Of a DNA stretch of 64,000 nt, positions 10,766-22,078 are shown piece by piece. The notes below the pieces were generated by a model that worked only from the letters and a program-made list of their open reading frames with translations, did not search any database and had not been told where the DNA came from. Origin of the DNA: Isochrysis galbana (Eukaryota > Haptophyta > Isochrysidales > Isochrysidaceae); the NCBI GenBank assembly GCA_018136815.1, contig CM030934.1, positions 3,870,710 through 3,934,709 of the forward strand. Direction: 5' to 3'. Within the stretch, counting starts at the first letter, position 1, and the number at the start of each line of letters is the position of its first letter. Made by a program: the position numbers and the translations under genes.

Positions 10766-12079
10766 ATGCGGCTGCCTTCCCCTCGGCGCGAGCTTCTCCG
10801 CCTCTCTCTCGCCTCTCTGGCCACCCTCGCCCCTCTCTCCCTACCTTCCTCTCCGCTCTGGACAGCGGCCGCCGCCGCCGCAGTAGCGCCCCCAGAGCTC
10901 CACTTTGAGACGTCGAGCTCTGGGCTTCAGTGGGCCGATGCCAAGCTGGGCTCTGGCTCTCCCTTCAGCACCGGGAGCCGTGTGGCCATCGACTACGTGA
11001 TGTCGACCACTGGCGCGAGGTACGGCAGCAAGATCGACTCGACCCTCGACAGACAGGCGCGTCCGTCGATGCGGGCGTGTAGTTGGGAGACGGGGTTGGG
11101 GAGAGGAGCAGACCCAACCATCCCATCCCAACCCGCTGTGCAGAGAGCTGCCGGCACGATGCTCCAGCGGAGTGTGGACGCTCTGGTATAGAGTGGCAGC
11201 GCGGGCAGGCTCATACGGCGCGTTGTGTGGGGCGAAGCATACTCCCTGAAAATGTGGAGGTTCAGCCGCCTGCGGCGGAGTGTTGTGGTCTTGGATGGAG
11301 GGTGCATAGCCCTTGCAAGTCCCAGCCGACTCTTGAGCCGTGGCGGGCTCCGAAGCGCTAGGTTCCTGCATCGGGGATGGGCTCTTACTTGTGATGGTGC
11401 AACGAAGCCCACACCCCGTATCCACTCAGGCACCGTACTCGTGGAGGATTGGTGACGGTTCCACGATCACAGGCTTGGAGCAAGCGATTGTTGGCGGTGA
11501 TGGGGTTCCACCGATGCTGCCCGGGGGTGTGAGGCGGGTCATCATCCCTTCGAAGCTTGGGTGAGTCTGCATAACGCCCGGCCCTCTGCCTCCCCCAGGG
11601 AAGCCATCATAGCTTTTTCCATCCCTGCCGCGAATGGCGACACCCACCATCCTGCACCGCAAGGTATGAGTCTCTAGCCAAGCCGCTGCCGGGGATGCAG
11701 TATCAGGAATGTGGAGGTGGACCAGGTCCCATCCCGCCCCAGGAGATCAAACCTGGGGACTTAGGAGAGGGAGCATTCCAGGTGAGGCACCATCCCAGCC
11801 GCCCCGCATTGATGATCGAGGCCGTTCGGTTCTCCAAGGTGCTCCGAATGCGCGAGGGGCGTCAACTCATTCACCTAAGACGAGACATTAGCGCAATCTC
11901 ACAGGTTGATGTGCCGCAGAGGAGTAATTGCACTGACCCCGCCCATACCCACGCATTGCTAATAGCGTTTCAAAAACATCTACTGCAACGCAAATCGGCC
12001 CTATCAGCCCGACCTTGTGCTTGACATTAAGCTCTTTGGGAAGCGCGCACCCGCTACAGCAACAGTCCAACAAAACTGA
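10766..12079 (+). CDS. Thylakoid-lumen-type FKBP peptidyl-prolyl isomerase, four exons
   Basis: Exons 10766-11056, 11430-11560, 11664-11781 and 11966-12079 join in frame to about 217 residues ending in stop TGA at 12077-12079. Intron 1 is GC-AG (CAG|GCGCGT); introns 2 and 3 start GTGAGT and GTGAGG. The N-terminus SPRRELLRLSLASLATLA followed by an Ala run and APPEL is a twin-arginine (Tat) lumen signal. The FKBP domain then reads SRVAIDYVM, YGSKIDSTLDRQ-APYSWRIGDGSTITGLEQAI and a final GGVRRVIIPSKLGYESL. FK506-pocket positions are only partly conserved: Leu sits where FKBP12 has Trp59. The protein probably assists folding or assembly of lumenal photosynthetic proteins. The upstream plastid transit part may be missing from this model. 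Confidence 0.85.
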
Positions 12080-12810
12080 GGCCCGATTTCCCTCAAGCTC
12101 TCTCGCCTGGCTGCTTGACCTACTGACTGGAAATCTAGCTGATGTCATCGCGCACGTTGTCATGTAACACCAAGGACACCGAATACAACACGACTGGGCT
12201 GCTGGAGAGCTGGGCTGCAGGACGAGTAGTGTCGTCCGAGTGGCATATCCTTCTCTTGGATTGTTTTGGATGCAAGTGGTACTATCACGATCGGAAGGGA
12301 GTCTAGGCCATGGGATTTTCCTTCTAGGGTTTCTCTTGGGTGAAATGCATGCGTGCGTGCCTCAATTCAAAAATAACATAGCCCACCCCCGCAAGTGGGA
12401 TTGGGCTATCGCCAATGCGCATCGTGCATGGTCAATGCCAATGGCCTGCTCGGCATGCGCTATAGAGCCGCCCTATAGCTTCTTTCTTATTCCTCTTTGC
12501 ATCCCAAACTTTAATAAAACTACCCCGGGGGGATTAAGGGGCTATAGTATTATATTTTATGTTTTATCCTAGCTACTAGCCAACCCCGGGGGTGGGCAAG
12601 GCACTCCTCCATGGCCATGGCGACCAATCATAAGAGATTGGTGTTCCACACACAGCATAGCCTACCGGCCACCGACGCATCAGCGCACTTGTTGATTGTG
12701 CTGCACCCGTTGTTGTCTGTTGTAGTCCCAACGCGGCACTCACGGCCACGACGCCCGTCAGCACGTAGCACTGTAGCACTACATGTACATATACTTTCCA
12801 CCCGCGCTCC
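12080..12810. other. Intergenic, no recognised gene
   Basis: Both strands were read and no protein family or RNA was recognised. Short frames here have no coding character. Confidence 0.5.
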
Positions 12811-13019
12811 TCAGCCGAACAGCGAATAGGAATTGCCGAACAAGGGGCCGCCCGAGCCACCCTGGCCCTGGCACGAGTCCTTACCGCCGCGCTCGCCGAG
12901 GAGGCCCGTGCGGGTCAGCATGTCACACACATGCCAATCATGATGAGTCATGTCGCTGAACCAGCCAACCAGCGCGCCGCGGCTTCGCAAACGACGTTGC
13001 TCACGACCGGCACGTCGAC
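12811..13019 (-). pseudogene. Trypsin-like (S1) serine protease exon, broken
   Basis: On the minus strand a CCTCAG acceptor at 13020-13025 opens VDVPVVSNVVCEAAARWLAG, which matches the S1 peptidase strand before the conserved Cys. The reading frame must then shift to reach GGKDSCQGQGGSGGPLFGN, which corresponds to the catalytic-Ser loop. The canonical G-D-S-G-G-P is altered: the Asp before the catalytic Ser is missing and two residues are inserted. A frameshift plus an active-site change suggests a decayed protease exon. The remaining exons were not found. Confidence 0.6.
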
Positions 13020-13258
13020 CTGAGGTCACAGGTTAGAGTAGATCCTGGCCAGCGGTGAGAGCTGCAGTAATCAGCTATGCCGTTGTTCCTCACTCGCGAA
13101 TCCATTGAATCCTTATACTGCTGGTCTATTGACTATTCATTACATAGGAGTATAGATAGAAAAATAAACGGGCCGATGAGGGAAGAGGAGAGCCACCCCC
13201 CCCCCCGAGAGAACGGAGCGAGCGAGCCTTGCTCGGCGGATCCGAGCGTGTTGGACGG

Positions 13259-14050
13259 ATGCCGACGATTACACTCTCTGATGAGCCCCTCCAGCAGGCG
13301 GAGGCGGGTGCTCAGCAGGGAATTGACACACCTCAGACATTCAGCTTGACTCTCGACGCCCAAGAGCTCCTCTTCAACATGCAAGCCTTCAGCAACGCCA
13401 TGGCAGCTGATGGCGAGAGAGCCACTCCGCTTCTCTGCAGTGACTTAGGCAGATCCCTGTCTGAAGGGGCGGAAGGCGACGGCAGCGGCCAGCGGGATCC
13501 GGCCGCGATCAACCCGATTAATATGACGCTTTCGCGACTGGCCTCTGCACCGGAGTGCGTCATTTGCTCAGCACTCTTCACACACGAGGATGAGCCGATA
13601 GAGCTGCCATGCTCACATGTTTTCCACGGCCACTGTGCCCGCACCTGGCTGAGGCTGAGCGCCACCTGCCCGATATGCCGGGCAGAGGTGGACATGAGCT
13701 TGATCGGCGAAGGTCGGAGCCGGGGGGGCGACCAGACATCGAGCTGTCGGGTATCTCCGCCCCTATCTTCATCCTATAGTCACTGTTCGTCAGTACCATC
13801 CACGTCGGGAATCCCTTCTGGATTCTCAAACACGCCAGCTGGAACTCCGGAAGAGGGACCATTTCAGGTCACGAGGACGCTTTCGAGCGATGGAAGCCGC
13901 CTGATTCATCGGATGGCTGCAACGTATTGTGCGAACGAGAGCACAGGCCAGTTGGTTGACGGTAGCCTCCAGGTGGCAAATGGCATGACCGTGATGCCGA
14001 ACAAGGCCGTCTCCCTATCATGCGCTAGGCTTGATGTGGGGACGGCCTGA
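13259..14050 (+). CDS. RING-H2 finger protein, putative E3 ubiquitin ligase
   Basis: A single-exon 263-codon frame; the first ATG in frame is at 13259. The RING-H2 lies near residues 100-145: CVIC, 14 residues, CSHVFHGHC, 10 residues, CPIC, with Trp in TWLRL as usual for E2-binding RING-H2 domains. There is no transmembrane segment. N- and C-terminal regions are Ser/Gly-rich and probably disordered. The family transfers ubiquitin from an E2 to substrates; the substrate is unknown. The intergenic 13020-13258 contains a GAGGAGAG tract before the start. Confidence 0.85.
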   Translation: MPTITLSDEPLQQAEAGAQQGIDTPQTFSLTLDAQELLFNMQAFSNAMAADGERATPLLCSDLGRSLSEGAEGDGSGQRDPAAINPINMTLSRLASAPECVICSALFTHEDEPIELPCSHVFHGHCARTWLRLSATCPICRAEVDMSLIGEGRSRGGDQTSSCRVSPPLSSSYSHCSSVPSTSGIPSGFSNTPAGTPEEGPFQVTRTLSSDGSRLIHRMAATYCANESTGQLVDGSLQVANGMTVMPNKAVSLSCARLDVGTA

Positions 14051-15917
14051 CCGTCACTGGCTTGACTCTGGCGTGGTGAAGACAGACCGAGCCTTCTCTC
14101 GGTAGGGTGGCGTTGTTCCCCCGTTTCGCTCCATCCTCGACGATCTGCAAGAGACGCGTGGTCTATGATAGCGAGGCGGCTCGCTCGTTGCTCGAAATGC
14201 CTTCTCTGCACAGAAACAACACTAGGAGGCGAGGAGGATATAGGAGGAAAGCATCAAAGCAGATGATGGAAATGCAGGCCTGTCACATTAAGCTTCAACT
14301 TGAAGGAAGAAAGCATACGTTAGAAGAAGGCGAGAGAGTCTTTCTTCCGTACGCGCGCACATATGCACGCACGCACTTGTGCGAATTGTGCGAATGCCCG
14401 CTTCCTGTTTTCTTCTTTCTTATCGACACTTCGGCACTTGGCACTAGCACTAGCGTGCTTGCGCCGAATGATGATTGACTGGAGCACGATTTGACCACGA
14501 TTAGGTTCATTTGCTTGAGAAATTCTCACATCCGCTACTCCAGTTGGATCGAAAGAGCTCGAAAGATCAGCGGCTAGCACCACATAGTAGTAGCTTTATT
14601 TTATGGTCAGCGTGGACGCTTCTTGCTACATGCGGGTAAGATGTACAAAGTATTCGAGACAGATGTCTGCATCGTGAGAGCAGGTGTTTGTGGGTGAATA
14701 CCGCTTGCCAATGCCCCGTCATGACACTTGCCAACGGCCCTTGCTTGGGCTCGCTTGCTTGCTCGTTGTGTGTAGGGCGGCTAGGCTCGGCGCCTTAGGA
14801 GCGCGCAATTGCTAGTAGCAAATCGCAAGTCTTGTTACAAACGCTAAGCAACCCAAGGGCCCTGGGCCTCTTGTTAAAGCAGAAGCAAGCAAGGCACCCC
14901 ACCCCGACGCCAGACGACAGGGTATACGGTACGCTAGAGAAGGCCGGCGCTCGGCGACGGTACGCTGCGCACACTGCAGATGCTCGTGCTCGTGTGCCAG
15001 TGTGGCCTTAATGTGTACAGCGGCTAGCTTGTGCATCTCCTTCTCTTTCTTCAAGAGCCGCAGCGCGACAAGGCGCTACTCAGGAGAGTGCCAAGATCCC
15101 GTACCCGTACGCACCAGCATCACCCGCCAAAGAGGCGCCGGCAAATCGGCAAATGCCCAAATGAGCATATGTATTGAGTACTGTACATGCTACGATGATT
15201 GAAGATGCGTGAGTGTAAGCATGCCGCGATCAGATGCGCGCCATCACCACCGCAACGATCCGTGCGTCGCTGCAGACCATGAGCAAGCTACGTACCCTTC
15301 TTATCCTTATCTCAGGCCACGAGACACTGCCACAGCCATTGGCGAGCGAACATGGGACACCGGACACCTATTCGTAGGTACCCTTCTTATCTTAGGCCAC
15401 GAGACACAGCCACAGCCATTGGCGAGCGAACACGAGACACAGGACACCGCCACGCGCGAGGCGAGAATATTAAAAGGGTTTTTGTAGGTGCAAACGAATA
15501 CCGCCATCAATGGCTGCAATCTAGCTCGCAACGCGTTTTCACGCAAGAGCAAGCTTGAGCCCAAAGCAGAGCGTATTGAGCCGCACTCTTTGGTCATCCA
15601 TGATCGATGCACGCATCAATGCAGGATCCCAGGCTGCCTCTGCCATCGTATAGCAGATACGGGTGTCGCTCCGATGACAAAAGCTTCCCACCCCTTTCAC
15701 ATGCGACCAAGCAAAAAACCAACAGCAGACAACACAAAGAACATGGAAGCAGGCCAAGAAGCGCGCTTGCCCACATATGAGTCAAGCTGATGTCCAACCT
15801 TATTCGAAGGCACGCTTCCTTTTCTAGTCAGGGAACACGCGCCACCTACCCGTCACAGAGAGATCAACTCGGTGATGAGGCAGGGCGAGTGCTCCACAGA
15901 AGAATGTTCACTTGGGC
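14051..15917. other. Intergenic, with a 73-bp tandem duplication
   Basis: No gene was recognised. At 15299-15440 a unit containing CAGGCCACGAGACAC and CAGCCATTGGCGAGCGAACA is repeated twice in tandem. It is followed at 15453-15488 by the short GCGAGAATATTAAAAGGGTTTTT motif that recurs at 19472 and 51841. Confidence 0.6.
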
Positions 15918-16631
15918 TCAAAATGCACCCTCCTCAAACTCGAGCGCCTCCTTGATATACTTGTAGCCAAGTCCAAAGACACTAAGAGCGACGGCGGCGG
16001 CACCCGCCTGCCAGGGAAAGGATTCGTTGTATCCGACGCCTCGAGCCATAAGCGTAGCTGTGAGCGGGATGGACGCCAGAGCAAGGAGCTGGGCGTTGAT
16101 CAGAGTGCTCATGCGCTTGACAAGCTTGGGGCCCATTGGTCGATATGGCGTGTCTGGGTTGCGCTTGGCAATGGCGAGCTGGATATACTTGGTGGTGGGA
16201 AAGAAGGAGGCGGCGCCGAGCACGCCGACCAATGTCAGCTTTGCCCAGAAGATGGGCTCATGCTGGTAGAATTCCCACCCCTTGCCATACTGCGTGGCAC
16301 GCAGGTACCCAGTAACCGCTAGGAGTAGTCCAGCAACTCCGTTGAGTATGTCTGCATTGGACGCCTTGTCAAACTCCTCCTCGCTCATATTCTCCTTCAC
16401 CGTCAGGCTCTGCGTCGTCAGGCTGCCCACCATGAGCAGGAGAGAGAGGTAGTGTCCGTAGGCTGCAAATGCCGAAGGGACAGCCGAGGAGGGGACGGGC
16501 GCAGCAGCGAGGAGGTCAGGGGGTAGGATAGCGACCGGTGGAGCGAGCCGAGGCGCGCACACCAGCGGCCGCGCTGGCGCAACGAAGCTGGTCGAGGAGA
16601 CGAGAGAGAGGAGGGAGAGAGAGGAGAGCAT
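15918..16631 (-). CDS. Plastid-targeted DUF2214-family membrane protein
   Basis: A single-exon 237-codon frame with ATG at 16631. Residues 1-16 form a hydrophobic signal peptide. SSTSFVAPARPLVCAPR follows, an ASAFAP-type bipartite plastid presequence of the kind used by algae with red secondary plastids. The mature part has four predicted membrane helices, including GHYLSLLLMVGSLTTQSL, VAGLLLAVTGYL, LTLVGVLGAASFF and a C-terminal AAAVALSVFGLGY. It also carries the conserved polar segments of the DUF2214 family, which is found in cyanobacteria and plastids and has no settled function. The likely location is the plastid inner envelope or thylakoid. The upstream GA/CT-rich region to 16850 would be its promoter. 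Confidence 0.8.
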   Translation of the reverse strand: MLSSLSLLSLVSSTSFVAPARPLVCAPRLAPPVAILPPDLLAAAPVPSSAVPSAFAAYGHYLSLLLMVGSLTTQSLTVKENMSEEEFDKASNADILNGVAGLLLAVTGYLRATQYGKGWEFYQHEPIFWAKLTLVGVLGAASFFPTTKYIQLAIAKRNPDTPYRPMGPKLVKRMSTLINAQLLALASIPLTATLMARGVGYNESFPWQAGAAAVALSVFGLGYKYIKEALEFEEGAF

Positions 16632-16998
16632 CGCCGAGTGGGAGGAGAGAGGCGGAAAGCTAGGGTGGATAGAAAGAGAGCTGGAAGTTCAGATAGAAGA
16701 AGACCGGCCAGAGAGAAGAAAAGCGAAGTAGGGAAAGGAAAGATCGCATGGGCGTCGGGCCGGCGGGGCGTCGGGAGGAGAGAGCGAGAGAGAAGAGAGC
16801 AGCGCCGAGAACGCCGACGTCCGACTGAGAGAGAGAGAGGAAGAGGAGAAAATGACGGGACTCGCGCGAGATGGGGGGGGGGGGGGGGAGAATAAACCAT
16901 TCTACTCTTATCTGGAAATCCTACAAGTAGGTGGTAAAAACTCCGCGCGTCCCCCTTTTTTAGGGGGGGTGAGTATGTGGTTGACGGGTGTTCTCTGT

Positions 16999-17291
16999 CG
17001 CGCTGTTTACAGTAAGGTCTCGGACAACGCGTCCAACATGGCCAAGGGCTGGTCGGGGTTCGCGGGTGGCTTTTGCGCGGATCACACTCTAGAGTTGTCT
17101 GTGAAGCACTTCACGGGTGCTGATGGCATCAAGGAGGTGTTCGCGCGCGCCATGACCTCGGACGGCCGGCTAGCTCAGCGGGCGTTGAGCGCATGTTCTC
17201 GAAGGCGGGCAAACTTCATGATGACCTCAAGGCCTCGCAAGTAGACGAAACCCTGGAGCATGCTCTCCTTGCTGCAGCCAATTGTGACTAG
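16999..17291 (+). pseudogene. hAT transposase relic with internal deletion and frameshift
   Basis: The first part reads SDNASNMAKGW followed by CADHTLELSVKHF. This matches the catalytic-core segment of hAT transposases, where an Asp-Asn-Ala-Ser-Asn motif precedes a Cys-x2-His-Thr-Leu block. About 40 codons later, in a different frame, comes AGVERMFSKAGKLHDDLKAS and ETLEHALLAAANCD with stop at 17289. That matches the C-terminal dimerisation region. The middle of the protein is missing, so the copy is dead. No terminal repeats were identified. Confidence 0.7.
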
Positions 17292-17606
17292 TGTTAGTGT
17301 GAGTGAGTGTGTGAGTGCACTCGTCCGTCATTTGTCGTCTGTCCTTGGGCTGCTCTCTTGCTCTCTTGTTTGTGCTCTCTGCTCCGTGGTCCGTCGTTCC
17401 GCACCGTGCGCTGCGCGCGCGCGCGCGCGCTCCTCGTGCCTAATATCTGGGTGTTATTGAGCCAAGTGGAAATTGCCATCTAGCAGGTACATGTAGATAG
17501 TGTCTGGCTGCCATCTAGGTACATGTAGATGTAGATGTAGATAGTGAAAATGTGAGAATCTACAGTAGATATGTAGGTATCTTACAAACATGTTCCATGC
17601 CTTAAC
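17292..17606. other. Intergenic, simple repeats
   Basis: The stretch holds GTGAGTGAG, a (GC)n run near 17415 and a short ATGTAGAT tandem repeat at 17510-17545. No gene was seen. Confidence 0.6.
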
Positions 17607-17694
17607 AGGAATAAGGAAGGAATCTTTCGAAAACCCTTAAGTTAGTTGATGAAGACCGAAGTAAAACAGCGCCACGATATAATCCAACGGCCAA
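17607..17694 (-). mobile_element. LTR-retroelement leader fragment joined to LINE
   Basis: The reverse complement matches the LTR end and leader found at 62442-62530, and partly 38660-38710. Shared sequence includes TTGGATTATA, GTGGCGCT, TTTTACTTCGGTC, CTTCATCAA and CTTAAGGGTTTT. The match stops abruptly at 17694, where LINE coding sequence begins. Confidence 0.75.
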
Positions 17695-19170
17695 CTAGGG
17701 CTAGGCAGAAATATGTAGAAAAAGCTCTCAGAGGCAACCCAGCACTCCCGACCTTCTGGAAAGAGGCCCTGGTAAACTTCCGAGACCTAAACATCCAACC
17801 CTCGTGGCTCACGCGCGAAGGCGCACTCTCGCAACCCATATGGCACAACCCACACTTCTCCCCCCCCATGATTCGCGCCGCATGGGCGCGAATGTGGGAG
17901 ACCTTGCACACGACCGTAATCCACAACGTGTTCAAAGACGATGCCTTCACGACGCCCTATAGTAGAGAAGAGTGCTCGGCATATGTCGCACACCTCCCAG
18001 AGATCTTCGTACACGAGGGGCGCGCGATCCGCAAAACAGAGTTCCTAGACTCATGGGACGCCGTGGTTGACCACGCGCGGCAAATACTAGGCAAGTCAGC
18101 GGAACGCCCGCTACCCGTCCCCGGTGAGAGGACCTGCCAGAAGGGCAAAGACTCCAGCCAAGAGCCGAGAGAAACAGAACGCGAAGAGATTAGGGCCTCA
18201 GAGGACAATAAACACATCAAAAAACTTAATAACATATGGATCCACACAGACACCGATTACCTCGGGGAGGTCTCCGACACCGGAGGCGTAGTGAACGCCG
18301 AAGAAACACAACGGTACCACCCCCCGGCCCGATGGGAGAACGGATACAAAGGGCCAAAATACATGGAATATCCGCTGGCCGACGAGTACGCCATACAAAA
18401 AGGAAAAATCGCACTCGACGCAATCACGGTTTCCGACATAACGAAAGCCGCGCTCAAGGTGACAAGACTAAACAACCCGCAAACGGCCAAAATAGCTTGG
18501 GAAAAGCGCCTAGACATCTCGAAAGACAACTGGAAACACATAGCCAGGCTGTACACCCTGCCGCTGTTGAAGCACACGGACAAACACCCGCACTTCAAAC
18601 ACATCACCCACAGGAGGATAGGTACCAAAAACAGATTCGCGACAACCACAACCAACAAGTGCAGAATGTGCAATCAACATCAAGAGGACTCATGCCACCT
18701 GGCATGGTGCCCCGCGACAAGGAAAATCTTCGACACCATAGATGCGATCGCTAACTACACTCCGAAAACGAATAGGTCACATGGGCAGAAAACAGAAAAC
18801 TAAGGATAGGCTATTCGCATACCCAGACGCGACCACCCCCGACAGCCTAAAAACCCTCTATATCATAGCCTGGAGATACATAATAAGAGACTTCTACAGA
18901 ATAGAGTTCGAATCATATGAATACCACTACATACCGGTCTTAGAATCCACGCTCTTAAGATTCACCACCCTGGTGAGGGGCCTAACACCGTCGAAAACCT
19001 GTCGCCCGATGCGCACTCGCACGGCGGCCCAGGGTAGAAAACCTAAAATAAAAAGGTCAGCGGAGCTCAGCGCCCCGGTATTTACAGAAGACAACAAAGG
19101 TAAACTAAGATTGAGCGACAACCTCGGCCTTGTGGCGGAAGCGATTGGCCTCGCCGAAAGGCTCGCCTGA
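17695..19170 (+). mobile_element. 5'-truncated LINE, C-terminal third of ORF2
   Basis: The frame from 17695 to about 18780 encodes the post-RT region of a non-LTR retrotransposon: FWKEALVNFRDLN, WARMWETLHTTV, then WIHTDTDYLG and the C-terminal zinc knuckle CRMCNQHQEDSCHLAWCP near 18660-18710. A frameshift at about 18775-18790 moves the rest into another frame, with LKTLYIIAWRYIIRDFYRIEF, ending at 19170. It begins almost where the RT-bearing LINE at 59857 stops matching, so both may belong to one family. It is truncated and frameshifted, hence inactive. The downstream 19171-19471 would be its 3' UTR. Confidence 0.8.
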
Positions 19171-19471
19171 GGTCGAGGCACACCCTCCCCTCCCCCACCC
19201 TCCCTGAAAGAACCACCCACGAAGAAGAACAACTCACGAACACGAGGCACCTCAGCAACGGCACGACACCTACACCACAGCAGCAAGAAACCGGCCACCC
19301 AGAGGCACAGGAGGAAGGCGAGGACAGACCACTGAGGGCCGGTGCACCCCGCCCGACCCAGCCCCCCCCACGACCCGGGCCCCTATGTAGAGCACGAGGG
19401 GAGTTGCCGCAAGGCGGGAAGTGAGAGGAGAGGAAGGGATCTGGGCGTGGCTACAATAGACAACCCCGTAG

Positions 19472-19510
19472 CCGCGCGCGTGGCGAGAAAATTAAAAGGT
19501 TTTTTTTTTG
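19472..19510 (+). repeat. Short conserved T-tailed motif
   Basis: GCGTGGCGAGAAAATTAAAA is followed by GG and ten T. Near-identical motifs occur at 15453-15488 and 51841-51880. It may be an element 3' end or a Pol III-type T-run terminator. Confidence 0.5.
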
Positions 19511-19817
19511 ATCCTCGCAAGACGTGAAGAGCACGCATGCATCTATCCGCAAGCATTGAGCGTGGACAAAACAGACCCCGATCCTGCGTTGTGACGCGAC
19601 GATGACATAGCGCCCCAAGCAGTGGCTTTTCCTTATCCCCGTGGCTTTCCCCCCCTAGTGCACATAATGCACTTGAAACAGCAGAGCGGGAACAAAAAGA
19701 AATTTCAAGCTAAACGTGCCATGTGAGCACGGCGTGATTGACTATTTTTTGAAGCGCGAAAGCACCTCGCTGGACCTGTTGTGGACACCTATAGCGCATC
19801 CATCCTAATGAAGACAT
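19511..19817. other. Intergenic, nothing recognised
   Basis: No gene, RNA or named repeat was seen on either strand. Confidence 0.5.
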
Positions 19818-20727
19818 TTAGAACTCATCTTTCTGGCTCAACGGCAGCCCGGCTACGGAAACCAAGTTGATGCAGTAACGATTCCCCTTGCGGTCGGGGA
19901 GATTGTGCCCCAAGTGAGTGCCGTCAACGGACACCGCCTCGCCATCCGAGAGAATTCGAAGATTCTCCCAGACGCACTCTTCGTCGCGGAAGCTCGGCCA
20001 TCCGTGCGCGGCGGATTCAGCGAGAAACTCTTGGGTAGAACGGCCTGCGAGCAAATTGATCGGCAACACGTGGTGAAAGGGATGAAGGATAAGCCAAAAA
20101 GAGTCTCCTGCCTCGAGCTGCAGGTGGGCGACTAGCGAGTGCAAATGACCAAGGCTTCACCTCGAGGGGCGACAAAGAGTGGCTTGCCGGACACCGAGTC
20201 GTAGTACGTGACTTCTCCTGCGTCTTGAATAGACTTGATGAAATCCGTATTCTTGTAGTACCCCGAGTACTCAGCATAGTGCCTATTGAAGGAGCAAATG
20301 CGATCTGCTGTGCTCCGATCGACGTTCCAACGCAGCTGTTGCTGCACCGGCGTCGCCGTCGTCCCATGGGCTTTGGGCGCCATGAGAGATTCATCACCGC
20401 GCACGAGGGCGCCGCCCACCTGATGGCGCGTGCGGAAGTCTGTGAAAACGTTAAGCAGAGCGGATGAAAGCCACCCAGCCATATGTAGGACGAGCGCAGC
20501 AATGTATAAAAGAACACAGTCACGCAGACCGTCGGGTAGAGCGTGCGCGCGAGCGGGAAGGAGGAAGGCCGATGGACCTGCAACGGCTGCGCGGCGGCGG
20601 CCTGGCTGGACGAGGTAATCCCCCAGGCGATGGCGGCGATGCCAGCCTGGCCGAGGACGAGGCGGCGCTCAAGGAGGCCAGTGGCCACACCGATTGACGC
20701 GGCGATCAGTGCGGTGCGACGCAGCAT
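19818..20727 (-). CDS. MsrB-like methionine sulfoxide reductase, organelle-targeted, spliced
   Basis: Two exons are secure: 20439-20161 (acceptor TTTTCACAG) and 20044-19818 (donor GAG|GTGAAG, acceptor CTCGCAG). Joining them in phase 1 gives FVAPRGRSTQEFLAES across the splice. The domain reads YYDSVSGKPLF, then HGWPSFRDE, GTHLGHNLPD and GNRYCINLVSVAG. The Cys in RYCIN is the expected catalytic Cys of MsrB, which reduces methionine-R-sulfoxide. The zinc CxxC pairs and the Cys before GWPSF are absent. A first exon is probable upstream: ATG at 20727, MLRRTALIAAS with a hydrophobic segment. Its donor was not resolved because phase 1 is required. The frame ends at a stop at 19818. Confidence 0.72.
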
Positions 20728-22078
20728 AGGCGGAGGGAGGAGAGAAGGGGAGGACGGGAAGCGGGAAAGAAGGGAAGAGGACAAGAAGGAAGGGGAGAAG
20801 AGGAGAAGGGAAGCCCGACGAGAGGGGAGGAGGCGCAGCCGCTGAAGAAGGCGCCAAGAACCTTCCTCGGCTGCAGCGCCGGGCGCAAAGGCAAATGACA
20901 AAATACAAAAGGACATGAATTTCTTTTTACGGGGTCACGGGGTCTCGATTGTTCTGGGTCGGGGGTCGGGGGCGGGCGCTGAATACTGTCGATGTCATTG
21001 TTAGAGTTTTCTTGTCTGTGCGTGCTTAACTCTAGTACTGAGGGACCGAAGCCGCCGACGGCAACGGAGTCCCTACCTCGCGATGGGGCATGTGGCTCTT
21101 CCGCTGTATGTGCCTGGGCGTGCTAGCCAACAACAACAACCAACAAGAGATGCTCTACAGGTGTCGTTCCGTCAATTGTGGGACATCAGTCGAATGAGCG
21201 ATCAAATGTCCACAGTTGTATATAGAGCAGTATTTAAAATTAAATGAAGACTAGCATAACAACTTTTTTCTCTGCTTTCCCCCGCGGTGCATATTCCCCC
21301 GAGGGGGACGCCGTGTCAGCACTTTTCATCTGCGTTTCCTCTAAGGCCGACACCTACATAAACGCGCAGTTTAAGAGATATTCGCATGGAGAACCTGTGA
21401 TGACTTGCAGTCTCATCGGTGCACGCCGTGCATGGGCACGGCGCGATGTGCATCGGTCCCCCCGCAGAGCCGCAGAGACGCCGTGCGTGCGCATGTCAAC
21501 TTGTAACTTGTTCCCTCTGCGTACCCCCTGAGGCCCACAACTACGTAAACTAGCCATATAAGAGATATTTCTTTACGCAGCACGTGTGATGACGTGCAAT
21601 CACATTGTGCACGCCGTGCGTGGGCACGGCGCGATGTGCATCGCCCCCCCCCCGCGCGGGGGCGCCTTGCGTGCGCATAGTAACTTCCAGGAAGGTGCAC
21701 GCCGTGCGTTCACTCTTTCCGCGGGGGAACTCTGGGCGCGGAGGACGGGCGGGAACCCTGGGGGCACCCCCTGGGACCGTTGGATTATTACAGTATACGA
21801 CGTGAACATTAACGTTAAGGTGGTTCTGTAGGATTTAGAAAGAGGTGGGAAATCGGCAGGTGGGCGGCGGGGCGCGCGCTCTCCAGCGAGGAGCTCTTCC
21901 TCGCCAAGGGATGTCGTGGCGATGCATGGGATACCTGCCTTCGACGACCCACTGGGCACTATTCCAGTGGAGTTAGGTGGGCTCCCCAGCGCAGGTTCTG
22001 CGGCCGCCGAGCATCCTGCGCCGCCTCTGCACGTGGTGCAAGTGCAGCGTGGCCACCTGCCCACATCGTCTACGCTTC
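20728..22078. repeat. Intergenic with diverged ~186-bp tandem repeat (21270-21700)
   Basis: Two to three diverged copies are visible. The clearest pair is 21374-21455 versus 21560-21643, sharing AAGAGATATT, TGTGATGAC and GTGCACGCCGTG, then GGGCACGGCGCGATGTGCATCG. The segment 21916-22078 has an open frame that continues past the insertion site of the LTR element. No gene family was recognised. Confidence 0.6.
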
